Assembly: GCF_900142065.1 (NCBI RefSeq)
Contig: NZ_FSRJ01000001.1
Span: forward strand, 806,001-870,000
Length of the DNA: 64,000 bases
Direction of reading: 5' to 3'
From: Agromyces cerinus subsp. cerinus
GTDB lineage: Bacteria > Actinomycetota > Actinomycetes > Actinomycetales > Microbacteriaceae
Of the stretch, positions 44,632-54,541 are shown piece after piece. The position numbers and the translations under genes are program-made. The first letter of the stretch is position 1. Each line of letters begins with the position of its first letter. A model generated the notes under the pieces. The model saw nothing but the letters and a program-made list of their open reading frames with translations, was not told the DNA's origin and did not search any database.

Positions 44632-45027
44632 ATGCTGATCCGGCTCGACCAGACCCTCGACGCACCGCTCTTCGAGCAGCTCGCATCGGGCCTGCGCGCC
44701 TCGATCATCGACGGGCGGCTCTCGGGCGGCGAACGCCTGCCGGCCGCGCGCGAGCTGGCAGAATCGCTCGGCGTCAACGTGCACACGGTGCTGCGCGCCT
44801 ACCACCGGCTGCGCGACGAGCGCCTCATCGAGCTGCACCGCGGCCGGGGAGCGGTCGTCGCCGTGCGCATCGGCGGGCATGCCGCGCTCGCGGGCGCCGT
44901 GTACGACCTCGTCGACGAGGCGAAGAACCACGAACTGCCCGAGGCCGCACTGCTGGCGCTCATCAGCGAGGCGTACCGCTCGGCGCCCCGGGCCTCGGGC
45001 GTGCTCCGGCCCATGCCGACGCGGTAG
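44632..45027 (+). CDS. Short GntR-family (YtrA-like) transcription regulator
   Basis: DNA-binding protein of 131 residues. The winged helix occupies about residues 10-75, with APLFEQLASGLRASIIDGRLSGGERLP and the recognition helix AESLGVNVHTVLRAYHRL, as in GntR proteins. The C-terminal part is only about 55 residues, as in the YtrA subfamily, which often controls ABC transporter genes. It is divergent from the importer operon. ATG 44632 is chosen over TTG 44626 because of the -10 spacing. Its TAG stop overlaps the TAGTCT element before the ileS leader. Confidence 0.88.
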   Translation: MLIRLDQTLDAPLFEQLASGLRASIIDGRLSGGERLPAARELAESLGVNVHTVLRAYHRLRDERLIELHRGRGAVVAVRIGGHAALAGAVYDLVDEAKNHELPEAALLALISEAYRSAPRASGVLRPMPTR

Positions 45028-45030
45028 TCT
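45025..45030 (+). promoter_or_regulatory. -10 element of the ileS T-box transcript
   Basis: TAGTCT, whose first three bases are the stop codon of the GntR gene. Transcription from about 45037 would include the whole T-box leader. Confidence 0.45.
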
Positions 45031-45036
45031 TGACGG

Positions 45037-45305
45037 CAACGATGTTGAGCCGGCCGGTGGTCGGCGCTGCAATCGTGAAGCAGTTCGACGTCGATCCGGC
45101 CATCACCGGGGAGTCTTCGGAAGAACCCGGGCGGGCGCCACGCGGCATCCGCTCGGCAGTAGAACCGAACGGTTCGGCCCGTCACCGCCGGCAATGAGGG
45201 GCGAGTCGGTCGCAAGGCGCGACTCGCAAGCGAGGTGGTACCGCGGCGGCGCTCGATCGAGCACCGGCGTCCTCGTGAGAGCATCCGTCCCCGCAAGGAG
45301 CGAGC
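45037..45305 (+). promoter_or_regulatory. T-box riboswitch leader of ileS
   Basis: The T-box sequence GAGGTGGTACCGCGG at 45232-45246 contains the conserved GGTGGTACCGCG core that pairs with the tRNA 3' end. Upstream, GGGGAGTCTTCGGAAGAACC near 45108-45127 matches the conserved block in actinobacterial ileS leaders. A probable isoleucine specifier ATC at 45072-45074 sits in the loop of CTGC-N9-GCAG. No T-run terminator precedes the start; AAGGAG at 45295-45300 is close to the GTG, so control is probably translational: uncharged tRNA-Ile frees the ribosome binding site. Confidence 0.9.
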
Positions 45306-48300
45306 GTGTACCCCCGTACCCCAGACGACCACGGTGTCGCCCCCTCACCCGAGTTCCCCGCCGTCGAGCGCGACGTGCTGGCCTTCTGGAAGGCCGACGA
45401 CACGTTCCAGGCCTCGATCGACCAGCGCGAGGGCGCTCCCGAGTGGGTCTTCTACGACGGCCCGCCGTTCGCCAACGGCCTGCCGCACTACGGGCACCTC
45501 CTGACCGGCTACGCGAAGGACCTGTTCCCGCGGTTCCAGACCATGCGCGGCAAGCAGGTGCACCGCCGCTTCGGCTGGGACACCCACGGACTGCCTGCTG
45601 AACTCGAGGCCGAGCGCCAGCTCGGCATCACCGACAAGAGCGAGATCGAGGAGATGGGCATCGCGGCCTTCAACCAGGCCGCTCGCGACGCCGTGCTCCG
45701 CTACACCAAGGAGTGGCAGGAGTACGTCACCCGCCAGGCGCGCTGGGTCGACTTCGAGCACGACTACAAGACGCTCGACGTGACCTTCATGGAGAGCGTC
45801 ATCTGGGCGTTCAAGACGCTGCACGAGAAGGGCCTCGCCTACGAGGGCTACCGCGTGCTGCCGTACTGCTGGCGCGACCAGACGCCGCTCTCGAACCACG
45901 AGCTGCGCATGGACGACGACGTCTACAAGATGCGTCAGGACCAGACCGTCACGGTCACGTTCCCGCTCGTCGGCGCGAAGGCCGAGTCGCTCGGGCTCAC
46001 GGCCGTGCGCGCCCTCGCCTGGACGACGACGCCGTGGACCCTCCCGACGAACTTCGCCCTCGCGGTCGGACCCGACATCGAGTACGCCGTCGTGCCCGCC
46101 GGCCCGAACGGCACGCCCGACGCGACCGTGCTGCGCGAAGAGGTCGGCACAGCCGAGACCGGCGCCGTGCCATCCGACACCGAGGTGCTCGGCGGCGAGT
46201 ACCTGCTCGCGATCGACCTCGTCGGCAACTACGCCAAGGAGCTCGGCTACGACTCGGCCGACGACGCGCGGGCCGCCGTCTCGCGCACCGTTCGCGGCCG
46301 CGAGCTCGAGGGCGTGGCCTACGACCGGCTGTTCGACTACTATGCCGACGTCGAGGAGTACGGCCTGCAGAACGCCTGGCGCATCCTCGTCGCCGACTAC
46401 GTCACGACCGAGGACGGCACCGGCATCGTGCACCAGGCCCCCGCCTACGGTGAAGAGGACCAGAAGATCTCCGAGGCCGCCGGCATCCCGGTGATCATCT
46501 CGCTCGACGAGGGCGGCCGGTTCCTGCCGGCGGTGACGGATGTCGCGGGGCTGCTGTGGAGCGATGCGAACAAGCCGCTCACCCAGCTGCTGAAGGCCGA
46601 GGGGCGCCTGCTCCGCCAGGCGAGCTACGAGCACTCGTACCCGCACTGCTGGCGCTGCCGGAACCCCCTCATCTACAAGGCAGTCTCGAGCTGGTTCATC
46701 CGCGTGCCCGAGTTCCGCGACCGCATGGGCGACCTCAATCAAGACATCAACTGGGTGCCCGACAACGTGAAGGACGGCCAGTTCGGCAAGTGGGTCGCGG
46801 GCGCCCGTGACTGGTCGATCAGCCGCAACCGCTACTGGGGCTCGCCGATCCCGGTGTGGAAGAGCGACGACCCCGAGTACCCGCGCATCGACGTGTACGG
46901 CTCGCTCGAGGAGCTGCAGCGCGACTTCGGCCGCCTGCCGGTGAACCCCGACGGCGAGCCCGACCTGCACCGCCCGTACATCGACGACCTCGTGCGGCCG
47001 AACCCCGACGACCCCACCGGCCGCTCGACGATGCGCCGCATCCCCGACATCTTCGACGTGTGGTTCGACTCGGGCTCGATGCCCTTCGCGCAGGTGCACT
47101 ACCCGTTCGAGAACCAGGAGTGGTTCGACAGCCACAACCCCGCCGACTTCATCGTCGAGTACATCGGCCAGACGCGCGGCTGGTTCTACGTGATGCACGT
47201 GCTCTCGACCGCGCTGTTCGACCGTCGCGCGTTCTCGAACGTCGTGAGCCACGGCATCGTGCTCGGCAGCGACGGCCAGAAGATGTCGAAGTCGCTGCGC
47301 AACTACCCCGACGTCTCCGAGGTGTTCGAACGCGACGGGTCCGACGCGATGCGCTGGTTCCTGATGTCGAGCTCGGTGCTGCGCGGCGGCAATCTGATCG
47401 TCACCGAGGAGGGCATCCGCGAGGGCGTGCGGCAGTTCATGCTGCCGCTCTGGAGCACCTGGTACTTCTTCTCGCTCTACGCCAACTCAGCGTGCGAAGG
47501 CGGCTACGAGGCATCCGCTCGCACCGACTCGACGGACGTGCTCGACCGCTACCTGCTCGCCAAGCTCGGCGAGCTCGTCACCGAGGTGACCGCCGACTTC
47601 GAGGCGTTCGACTCGCCGCTCGCCGCCGCGAAGCTGCGCGACTTCGGCGACGTGCTGACGAACTGGTACGTGCGCCGCTCGCGCGACCGCTTCTGGGCGG
47701 GCGTCGGCGAAGACGGCTCCGGCAGCGAGGCGTTCGACACGCTGTACACGGTGCTCGAGACCCTCACGCGACTCTCGGCTCCGCTGCTGCCGCTCGTCTC
47801 CGAGCAGATCTGGCGCGGCCTCACCGGCGGTCGCAGCGTGCACCTGGCCGACTGGCCCGATGCGGCGGCCTTCCCGGTCGACCACGACCTCGTCGCCGCG
47901 ATGGACTCGGTGCGCGAGATCAGCTCCGCCGCGCTCTCGCTGCGCAAGCAGTCGGGTCGGCGTGTGCGGCTCCCGCTCGCTCGCCTCACGGTCGTCGCGA
48001 CGGATGCCGCAGCGCTCGCGCCGTTCGAGGCGATCCTGCGCGACGAGCTCAACGTCAAGGCCGTCGACCTCGTGACGCTCGACGCCTCGAGCGCAGAGCG
48101 GTTCGGGGTCACGAAGCGCCTCACCGTCAACGCGCGGGCCGCGGGCCCCCGCCTCGGCAAGACCGTGCAGCAGGCGATCCAGGCCGCCCGTTCGGGCGAC
48201 TGGAGCGTCGACGGCGACTCGGTCGTCGCCGGCGGCATCGCGCTCGAGACCGGGGAGTACGACCTCGTGCTCGAGGCCGGCGGCTCGGGCGACGGGGCGA

Positions 48301-48623
48301 GCGCCCTCGCGCTGCTCGCCGACGGCGGATTCGTGATCCTCGACACGGCGACGACTCCCGAGCTCGAGGCCGAGGGCCTCGCGCGAGACGTCGTGCGCGC
48401 CGTGCAGGAGTCGCGCAAGGCGGCCGGCCTCGAGGTCGGCGACCGCATCCGGCTGACGCTGGCGCTCGACGAGGCCGGAGCGGCGGCGGCCGAGCGGCAT
48501 CGCGAGCTCATCGCGGGCGAGACGCTCGCGACCGAACTGACCGTGATCGCGACGGACCCCGGCGACGAGGCGAAGGCCGTCGGCGAATCCTCGCGACTGA
48601 CCGTGGAGGTGGCGAAGGCATGA
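45306..48623 (+). CDS. ileS: Isoleucine--tRNA ligase
   Basis: Class I synthetase of 1105 residues charging tRNA-Ile. The HIGH motif appears as HYGH (residues 61-64) after PPFANGLP, and the KMSKS loop is QKMSKSLRN near residue 660. The large editing domain contains [17 protein letters not shown]. Length and motifs fit the eukaryote-like IleRS class found in Actinobacteria, which is generally less sensitive to mupirocin (known for the class, not tested here). GTG start with AAGGAG five bases upstream, controlled by the T-box leader. folC overlaps its end by four bases. Confidence 0.97.
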   Translation: MYPRTPDDHGVAPSPEFPAVERDVLAFWKADDTFQASIDQREGAPEWVFYDGPPFANGLPHYGHLLTGYAKDLFPRFQTMRGKQVHRRFGWDTHGLPAELEAERQLGITDKSEIEEMGIAAFNQAARDAVLRYTKEWQEYVTRQARWVDFEHDYKTLDVTFMESVIWAFKTLHEKGLAYEGYRVLPYCWRDQTPLSNHELRMDDDVYKMRQDQTVTVTFPLVGAKAESLGLTAVRALAWTTTPWTLPTNFALAVGPDIEYAVVPAGPNGTPDATVLREEVGTAETGAVPSDTEVLGGEYLLAIDLVGNYAKELGYDSADDARAAVSRTVRGRELEGVAYDRLFDYYADVEEYGLQNAWRILVADYVTTEDGTGIVHQAPAYGEEDQKISEAAGIPVIISLDEGGRFLPAVTDVAGLLWSDANKPLTQLLKAEGRLLRQASYEHSYPHCWRCRNPLIYKAVSSWFIRVPEFRDRMGDLNQDINWVPDNVKDGQFGKWVAGARDWSISRNRYWGSPIPVWKSDDPEYPRIDVYGSLEELQRDFGRLPVNPDGEPDLHRPYIDDLVRPNPDDPTGRSTMRRIPDIFDVWFDSGSMPFAQVHYPFENQEWFDSHNPADFIVEYIGQTRGWFYVMHVLSTALFDRRAFSNVVSHGIVLGSDGQKMSKSLRNYPDVSEVFERDGSDAMRWFLMSSSVLRGGNLIVTEEGIREGVRQFMLPLWSTWYFFSLYANSACEGGYEASARTDSTDVLDRYLLAKLGELVTEVTADFEAFDSPLAAAKLRDFGDVLTNWYVRRSRDRFWAGVGEDGSGSEAFDTLYTVLETLTRLSAPLLPLVSEQIWRGLTGGRSVHLADWPDAAAFPVDHDLVAAMDSVREISSAALSLRKQSGRRVRLPLARLTVVATDAAALAPFEAILRDELNVKAVDLVTLDASSAERFGVTKRLTVNARAAGPRLGKTVQQAIQAARSGDWSVDGDSVVAGGIALETGEYDLVLEAGGSGDGASALALLADGGFVILDTATTPELEAEGLARDVVRAVQESRKAAGLEVGDRIRLTLALDEAGAAAAERHRELIAGETLATELTVIATDPGDEAKAVGESSRLTVEVAKA

Positions 48624-49981
48624 CCGACGAACTCGACTACGCCGACGCGGCCGACGCCGTGTACCGGAGCCTGCTCGAACGGGTCGGCGAAGCCGCCCCC
48701 GAACGGCGGCTCGACGCGACGCGACGCGCCGTGGAGATCCTCGGCGACCCGCACCGCGCCGCGCCCGTGATCCACATCACCGGCACGAACGGCAAGACCT
48801 CGACGAGCCGCATGATCGAGTCGATCCTGCGCGCCGGGGGCCTGCGTACGGGCCTCATGACGAGCCCGCACCTCGAGCGGTTCACCGAACGCATCCTCAT
48901 CGACGGCGTGCCCGTCTCCGACGAGGCGGTCGCCCGCAACTGGGAGGAGATCGAGCCGTTCATCGCCATCGTCGACGCCGAGCTCGACGCGGCAGGCACG
49001 CCCCGGCTGACCTTCTTCGAGACGCTCACGGCGCTCGCGTTCGCGTGCTTCGCCGACGCCCCGGTCGACGTCGTCGTGCTCGAGGTCGGCATGGGCGGGG
49101 AGTGGGACTCGACGAACGTGGCCGACGGTCAGGTCGCCGTGTTCACGCCGATCGACCTCGATCACGAGTCGGCCCTCGGTACCACGATCGAAGAGATCGC
49201 GCGCACGAAGGCCGGCATCATCAAGCCCGAGGCGGCCGTCGTCACGGCGTTCCAGTCGCCCGAGGCGCTGACGGTGCTGCGCGACGCCGCGACCGAGCAG
49301 GGCGGCACCTTCGCCGTCGAGGGCGGCGCCTTCGCCGTGCTCGACTCGCGCGTCGCCGTCGGAGGCCAGCTCATCTCGGTGAAGGGACTCGCGGGGGAGT
49401 ACCGCGATCTCGCGCTGCCGCTCTTCGGGCGGCATCAGGCCGAGAACGCCGCCGTTGCCATCGCCGCGGTCGAGTCCTTCCTCGGCGCCGGCACGATGCG
49501 CATGGCCGACGAGGTGCTGCAGCATGGCCTCGGCGCGGTGACCTCGCCCGGGCGCCTGCAGATGGTGGGCACCGAGCCGCCCGTGCTCGTCGACGCCGCA
49601 CACAACCCGCACGGAGCGCGCGCGCTCGTCGCGGCCCTCGACGAGTACTTCGACTTCGACGAGGTCGTTGCGGTCGTCGGCGTGCTGCGCGACAAGGATG
49701 CGAAGGGCATCATCACGGCGCTCGACGGCGCCGTCGAGCGGTTCAACATCACGACCTCGTCGTCGGAGCGCTCGATCCCCGTCGACGAGCTCGCCCTCGC
49801 CGCCGTCGGCTGGAGCAACGAAGACAAGGTGTTCCAGTACGACGACCTCCTCGACGCACTCGACGACGCGCGGAAGTGGGCGGCAGAGGCGCCGAAGCGC
49901 GCCGTCGTCGTGACGGGTTCGATCGTGCTCGTGGGCGAGGCCATCGCCATCGCCGCAGACCGTGAATGGGGACGCTCGTGA
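48620..49981 (+). CDS. folC: Folylpolyglutamate/dihydrofolate synthase
   Basis: Adds glutamate to dihydropteroate and folates; Mur-ligase-like enzyme of 453 residues. P-loop GTNGKTS is at residues 55-61, [15 protein letters not shown] near 77, [14 protein letters not shown] near 155, and the second-domain motif [10 protein letters not shown] near 325. It overlaps ileS by four bases (ATGA) and the DUF4233 gene by four (GTGA), so it belongs to the T-box-controlled transcript ileS-folC-DUF4233-ndk. Confidence 0.95.
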   Translation: MTDELDYADAADAVYRSLLERVGEAAPERRLDATRRAVEILGDPHRAAPVIHITGTNGKTSTSRMIESILRAGGLRTGLMTSPHLERFTERILIDGVPVSDEAVARNWEEIEPFIAIVDAELDAAGTPRLTFFETLTALAFACFADAPVDVVVLEVGMGGEWDSTNVADGQVAVFTPIDLDHESALGTTIEEIARTKAGIIKPEAAVVTAFQSPEALTVLRDAATEQGGTFAVEGGAFAVLDSRVAVGGQLISVKGLAGEYRDLALPLFGRHQAENAAVAIAAVESFLGAGTMRMADEVLQHGLGAVTSPGRLQMVGTEPPVLVDAAHNPHGARALVAALDEYFDFDEVVAVVGVLRDKDAKGIITALDGAVERFNITTSSSERSIPVDELALAAVGWSNEDKVFQYDDLLDALDDARKWAAEAPKRAVVVTGSIVLVGEAIAIAADREWGRS

Positions 49982-50439
49982 GCGACTCGACGTCCATGCC
50001 CGAACCCGACGACACCGCGGCCGCGGCATCCGGCGCGACCGCGGCTGACGCGCCCGTCGCGCCCCTGCGCTCCATCCGGCAGAGCCTCGGCGCCATCGTG
50101 CTCGGCTTCGAGGTCATCGTCGTGTTCCTCGCCGCCCTCGTCATCTGGGGACTCGCGCAGGGCGGCGTCGAGGGCTCCCTGCCGTCGTGGGTCGCCCTCG
50201 CGGCCGGCGGTGTCATCATCCTCGCCCTGATCGTGACGATCGGGCTCCTGCGATACAGCTGGGCGTACACGCTCGGCTGGGTCATCCAGGTGCTCATCCT
50301 CGCGTCGGGCTTCCTCAACCCCGCGATGTTCGTCGTGGGTGCGCTCTTCGGTGGCATGTGGTGGTACTGCATGGTGACCGGCGCACGAATCGACCGAGAA
50401 CGAGCGGCCGCGGCCGCGCAATGGAAGGAACAGCAATGA
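49978..50439 (+). CDS. DUF4233 small membrane protein
   Basis: A 153-residue protein with an Ala/Asp-rich N-terminus and four predicted transmembrane helices from about residue 35 to 135 (SLGAIVLGFEVIVVFLAAL, then a GFLNPAMFVVGALFGGMWW end). This matches DUF4233, a family encoded directly after folC in many Actinobacteria; function unknown. GTG 49978 overlapping the folC stop is preferred to ATG 49966. Its end overlaps the ndk ATG. Confidence 0.85.
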   Translation: MSDSTSMPEPDDTAAAASGATAADAPVAPLRSIRQSLGAIVLGFEVIVVFLAALVIWGLAQGGVEGSLPSWVALAAGGVIILALIVTIGLLRYSWAYTLGWVIQVLILASGFLNPAMFVVGALFGGMWWYCMVTGARIDRERAAAAAQWKEQQ

Positions 50440-50855
50440 CCACCCCCATCGAAGAGACTCTCGTGCTCGTCAAGCCCGACGGCGTCGCACGCAACCTCAC
50501 CGGCGAGATCCTCCGCCGCATCGAGGCCAAGGGGTACTCGCTCGTCGACATCCGCCTCGTGCAGCCCGACCGCGAGCTGCTCGCCCGCCACTACGCCGAG
50601 CACGAGGGCAAGCCCTTCTACGAGCCGCTCATCGAGTTCATGGAGTCGGGCGCGATCGTCGCCATGCGCGTCGCCGGCAACCGCGTGATCGAGGGCTTCC
50701 GCGTCCTCGCGGGCACCACCGACCCCACGACGGCGGCACCCGGCACGATCCGCGGCGACTTCGGCCGCGACTGGGGCCTGAAGGTGCAGCAGAACCTCGT
50801 GCACGGTTCCGACTCGGTCGAGTCGGCCGAGCGCGAGCTCGCCCTCTGGTTCTGA
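50436..50855 (+). CDS. ndk: Nucleoside diphosphate kinase
   Basis: Exchanges the gamma phosphate among nucleoside triphosphates; 139 residues. KPDGVARN is at residues 13-20 and the phospho-accepting His123 lies in NLVHGSDSVESAE. AAGGAA lies upstream of the ATG, which overlaps the DUF4233 stop. Last gene of the ileS transcript, followed by a strong hairpin. Confidence 0.97.
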   Translation: MTTPIEETLVLVKPDGVARNLTGEILRRIEAKGYSLVDIRLVQPDRELLARHYAEHEGKPFYEPLIEFMESGAIVAMRVAGNRVIEGFRVLAGTTDPTTAAPGTIRGDFGRDWGLKVQQNLVHGSDSVESAERELALWF

Positions 50856-50896
50856 GGCTTCGCACGTCGACGAGGCGAATCGCTTCGCAGCGCTGA

Positions 50897-50941
50897 ACGG
50901 ATGTCGCGGCGCCCGGGTCACCCGGGCGCCGCGACATCCGT
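50897..50941. terminator. 21-bp perfect hairpin between ndk and the VKOR gene
   Basis: The 21 bases from 50897 pair perfectly with those ending at 50941 around a TCA loop. The genes are convergent, so it probably terminates both transcripts. No T-run is present. The outer arm (CGGATGTC/GACATCCG) resembles, but does not equal, the octamer in the 32911 hairpin. Confidence 0.8.
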
Positions 50942-50944
50942 GTC

Positions 50945-51571
50945 TCAGCTGAAGGCGTTCCTCAGGTCGAGGACCACGCGCGGGATCGCGTCCATCTGCG
51001 CCTGTGCGAGCAGCACGACCACGACGTAGCAGACGATCGTGATGAGCGGCACCCACCCGAACCAGGCGCCCGCGATGCGGCGGACACGTGCCGATGCGGG
51101 AATATGCCCCTCGCGGAGGTTGTACAGCGTCAGCGCCCAGAAGGTGGGGATCGTGACCGCCCAGGTGAGCATGCACCAGGGGCAGAGCACGTCGAGCACG
51201 TAGATGCTCTGGTAGATGAGCCAGCCGACGAACACCAGCGCGCCGGCGACACCGACGTTGAACGCCGCCCAGAACCAGCGTGCGAACGTCGCACCGGCGA
51301 GGATGGCGACGGCGATGGTAATGACCACGGGCCACGCCATCAGTCCGATGAACGGGTTCGGGAATCCGAACACGCCGCCCTGCCACGACGCGAGGTTGGT
51401 GCTGCACCCGACCAGCACCCCCACATTGCATCCGGGGATGTGCGACGGATCGCTGAGCGAGAGCACCTTCTCGATCGAGAGCTCGAACGCTGCGAGGAGG
51501 CCGAGGCCCCCGGCGATCAGCAGGAAGACGGCGAGGCCGACGGGTCGGGAACGGGTGGGCGAGTCCGGCAT
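50945..51571 (-). CDS. Vitamin K epoxide reductase family protein
   Basis: Membrane thiol oxidoreductase of 208 residues with about five transmembrane helices. The redox centre CPWC is Cys130-Cys133 (DVLCPWCMLTW) and the loop pair Cys48 and Cys56 (GCNVGVLVGC) is complete. In Actinobacteria VKOR reoxidises DsbA-like proteins for disulfide formation with menaquinone as acceptor. No thioredoxin domain is fused. ATG 51571 is set by CATAAT six bases upstream. Confidence 0.92.
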   Translation of the reverse strand: MPDSPTRSRPVGLAVFLLIAGGLGLLAAFELSIEKVLSLSDPSHIPGCNVGVLVGCSTNLASWQGGVFGFPNPFIGLMAWPVVITIAVAILAGATFARWFWAAFNVGVAGALVFVGWLIYQSIYVLDVLCPWCMLTWAVTIPTFWALTLYNLREGHIPASARVRRIAGAWFGWVPLITIVCYVVVVLLAQAQMDAIPRVVLDLRNAFS

Positions 51572-51577
51572 GCTCGG

Positions 51578-51583
51578 ATTATG
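51578..51583 (-). promoter_or_regulatory. VKOR gene -10 element, leaderless spacing
   Basis: CATAAT on the minus strand, six bases before the ATG at 51571. Confidence 0.5.
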
Positions 51584-51618
51584 GCATGCCGATTCCGCCC
51601 TCAGCTGCGAGAGCATGC

Positions 51619-51624
51619 GATAAT
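51619..51624 (+). promoter_or_regulatory. rne -10 element
   Basis: GATAAT on the plus strand, 36 bases from the divergent VKOR -10. It would give a leader of about 214 bases before rne. Confidence 0.45.
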
Positions 51625-51631
51625 CGAAGGA

Positions 51632-51657
51632 GTCGTCCGGGCCGCGCCCGGCACGAC
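51632..51657 (+). promoter_or_regulatory. Hairpin at the 5' end of the rne leader
   Basis: GTCGTCCGGGC pairs with GCCCGG-C-ACGAC (11 bp with one bulge, CGC loop), directly after the predicted start site. Leader structure controls rne autoregulation in other bacteria; whether this does so is unknown. Confidence 0.5.
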
Positions 51658-51844
51658 GCCAATGAGGGCTTTGAGGATGCAGCGCATCCAGTGGGCGGTG
51701 AAGGCACCGCAAGACGTGGCGACACAGGCAACCTGCCGGTCGCAGTAATGAAGGATTCAGCGGCTCGGCGCAAGCGCGGAGTCGCTCCAGACGAGTACGG
51801 GACGACGGCGCGGCTGTCGGAACCGGCGTAGGAGTGCACCAGAG

Positions 51845-54541
51845 ATGGTGGAAGGCAACGAGAAGAACACGAACGAACCCGAGGCCGGCAACGGCTCGAC
51901 CCGACGTCGCGGCGGCCTGTTCGGCGCTCGGCGCGCGAGCCGCGCGAAGGCGGTCGACACCCAGGTGACGCCCGCGGTCGAGACGCCGGCGACGCCGACG
52001 GTCGAGTCCGCAGCGGCGGATGCCGTCGCCCCGGTCGTCCCGGCGATCGCCACGCCCGAGGTGACCGGCGCCGACGCGGCGACCACGCCCGAGGCCACGC
52101 CGACCGTCGACGCCGGCGCCGAGGCATCCTCTGCCTCCGCCGAGGTCGTCGTCGAAGCCGAGGTCGAGGCCGTCGCGGTCTCACCGATCCCCACGACGCT
52201 CACCACGACGTCGCTGATCTTCCACGCGCCGCCGGTGCTCGTGGGCTTCGACCGACCTGAGCGCGACGAGCGCGGGGGTCGCGACGAACGTGGCGACCGC
52301 GGTGGTCGCGACCAGGTCCGTGACGATCGCGCCGGTCGCGAGCGCGACGACGACGAGTCGTCGACCGTGCGCCGTCGCACGCGCCGTCGCAGTGGCGAAG
52401 AGGGTCGCGCGAACACCGACGAGCCCGCCAACACGGTCGTCAAGGTGCGCAAGCCCCGCGAGGTCGAACTCATCACCGAGCCGCAGAAGGTCAAGGGCTC
52501 GACCCGACTCGAGGCGAAGAAGCAGCGTCGGCGCGACGGGCGCGACGCCGGCCGCCGCCGTGCGGTGATCACGGAGGCCGAGTTCCTCGCCCGCCGCGAG
52601 TCGGTCGACCGTTCGATGGTCGTGCGCGAGAAGGGCGGCCGCATCCAGATCGGCGTGCTCGAAGACGGCGTGCTCGTCGAGCACTACGTCGCGCGCAATC
52701 AGGACGCATCGCTCATCGGCAACGTCTACCTCGGTCGCGTGCAGAACGTGCTGCCGAGCATGGAGGCCGCCTTCGTCGACATCGGCCGCGGCCGAAACGC
52801 CGTGCTGTACTCCGGTGAGGTCGACTGGGAGGCCGCCGCCGAGAACGGCGAGAAGAACCAGCCCCGCCGCATCGAGCTCGCGCTGAAGCCCGGCGACCGC
52901 GTACTCGTGCAGGTCACGAAGGACCCGGTGGGCCACAAGGGCGCCCGCCTCACGAGCCAGGTCTCGCTGCCCGGCCGCTACCTCGTGTACGTGCCCAACG
53001 GCTCGATGAACGGCATCAGCCGCAAGCTCCCCGACACCGAGCGCGCGCGCCTGAAGAAGATCCTCAAAGAGGTGCTGCCCGACAACCAGGGCGTCATCGT
53101 GCGCACCGCGGCCGAAGGTGCCACCGAGGAGCAGCTCACGCTCGACGTGAACCGCCTCATCGCGCAGTGGGCCGACATCTCGACCCAGCTCGAGAAGGTG
53201 CAGGCGCCCGCGCTGCTGCACTCCGAGCCCGACCTGCTCATCAAGATCGTTCGCGACGTCTTCAACGAGGACTTCCAGAAGATGATCATCGAGGGCGACG
53301 AAGCGCGCCAGACCATCGAGCGGTACCTCCGTGCGGTCGCTCCCGACCTGCTCGAACGCGTCGAGGCCTACACCGGTGAACGCGACTCCTTCGACGAGTT
53401 CCGCATCAGCGAGCAGATCGAGAAGGCGCTCGACCGCAAGGTCTGGCTGCCCTCGGGCGGCTCGCTCGTCATCGACCGCACCGAGGCGATGACCGTCGTC
53501 GACGTCAACACGGGCAAGTTCGTCGGTTCCGGCGGCAACCTCGAAGAGACCGTCACGAAGAACAACCTCGAAGCGGCCGAAGAGATCGTGCGCCAGCTGC
53601 GCCTGCGCGACATCGGCGGCATCATCGTCGTCGACTTCATCGACATGGTGCTGGAGTCCAACCGCGACCTCGTGCTGCGTCGTCTCGTCGAGTGCCTCTC
53701 GCGCGACCGCACGAAGCACCAGGTCGCCGAGGTCACCTCGCTCGGTCTCGTGCAGATGACCCGCAAGAAGCTCGGTCTGGGCCTCCTCGAGTCCTTCAGC
53801 GAGCCCTGCGAGATCTGCGCCGGTCGCGGCATCATCGTGCACCACGAGCCCGTCGTGAAGCACCGCAGCGCCCAGCAGTCGCAGCCCGAGCGGCGCGGAC
53901 GCGGTCGCGGCGGCAACCAGCAGCAGCAGCCCGTGCAGGCGCCCGCAGAGCCCAAGGCCCACACCGGCACCCACGCGATCACCGACGACGTGAAGAACGC
54001 GCTCGCGCAGATCGCGGCGTCGACGATTCCGCACACCGAGCACAAGGCCGACGAGCCGGCAGCGGATGTCGCGGGGGAGCAGCCCGCTGCATCGACCGCC
54101 GACGCCGGTCGCGCGCCGAAGGCCGACGCCGACGAGAAGCCGGCCGAGACCTCGGGCGGCGGTCGCCGTCGCGGTCGTCACCGTCGGGTGTCGCAGGACC
54201 AGGGCGCGGCGCCTGCCGCCTCCGAGCCCGTGGCCGCAGCGTCGGCTGCAGCCGCGCCGGTCGTCGAGGCGCCCACGGCGCCGGTGGTTCCCGAGGTCGC
54301 GCAGATCCTCGACCTGCCCGTGCCTCCGGTGGCGCGCAAGCGCCCCGCCAGGGTCGCCGAGACCGAGGTGCTCCTCGATTCGGTGCTCGACGCGCTTCCC
54401 GCTCCGAAGAAGGCCGGCGAGGGGCGCACGCGCAGCCGTCGCGTCTCCACCGCGGCGCTCAGCACGACCGCCGGCGGCCAGCCCGTGATCACCCGGGCCG
54501 ACGGCTCGGGCGACTCCGCGGCATCCGACTCAGCCGAGTGA
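51845..54541 (+). CDS. rne: Ribonuclease E/G
   Basis: Endoribonuclease of 898 residues for mRNA decay and RNA processing. The catalytic core starts near residue 275 with an S1 domain (GNVYLGRVQNVLPSMEAAFVDIG). The magnesium-binding aspartates are Asp553 (VVDVNTGKFVG) and Asp597 (VVDFIDM), and the zinc link is Cys655-Cys658 (CEICAGRG). Both ends carry disordered extensions: about 270 residues rich in Ala/Thr/Glu then Arg/Asp/Gly repeats, and about 220 residues rich in Arg, Ala and Pro. This arrangement, core in the middle, is normal for actinobacterial RNase E. Confidence 0.96.
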   Translation: MVEGNEKNTNEPEAGNGSTRRRGGLFGARRASRAKAVDTQVTPAVETPATPTVESAAADAVAPVVPAIATPEVTGADAATTPEATPTVDAGAEASSASAEVVVEAEVEAVAVSPIPTTLTTTSLIFHAPPVLVGFDRPERDERGGRDERGDRGGRDQVRDDRAGRERDDDESSTVRRRTRRRSGEEGRANTDEPANTVVKVRKPREVELITEPQKVKGSTRLEAKKQRRRDGRDAGRRRAVITEAEFLARRESVDRSMVVREKGGRIQIGVLEDGVLVEHYVARNQDASLIGNVYLGRVQNVLPSMEAAFVDIGRGRNAVLYSGEVDWEAAAENGEKNQPRRIELALKPGDRVLVQVTKDPVGHKGARLTSQVSLPGRYLVYVPNGSMNGISRKLPDTERARLKKILKEVLPDNQGVIVRTAAEGATEEQLTLDVNRLIAQWADISTQLEKVQAPALLHSEPDLLIKIVRDVFNEDFQKMIIEGDEARQTIERYLRAVAPDLLERVEAYTGERDSFDEFRISEQIEKALDRKVWLPSGGSLVIDRTEAMTVVDVNTGKFVGSGGNLEETVTKNNLEAAEEIVRQLRLRDIGGIIVVDFIDMVLESNRDLVLRRLVECLSRDRTKHQVAEVTSLGLVQMTRKKLGLGLLESFSEPCEICAGRGIIVHHEPVVKHRSAQQSQPERRGRGRGGNQQQQPVQAPAEPKAHTGTHAITDDVKNALAQIAASTIPHTEHKADEPAADVAGEQPAASTADAGRAPKADADEKPAETSGGGRRRGRHRRVSQDQGAAPAASEPVAAASAAAAPVVEAPTAPVVPEVAQILDLPVPPVARKRPARVAETEVLLDSVLDALPAPKKAGEGRTRSRRVSTAALSTTAGGQPVITRADGSGDSAASDSAE

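Noticed and set aside
45165-45177. Palindrome CCGAACGGTTCGG that resembles a LexA site
   Set aside because: The half-sites are too close for an SOS box (no four-base spacer of the right phase) and it lies inside the T-box leader, where it forms RNA structure.
51586-51831. 81-codon frame in the rne leader
   Set aside because: No ribosome binding site, no recognisable sequence, and it overlaps the promoter and 5' hairpin; more likely untranslated leader.
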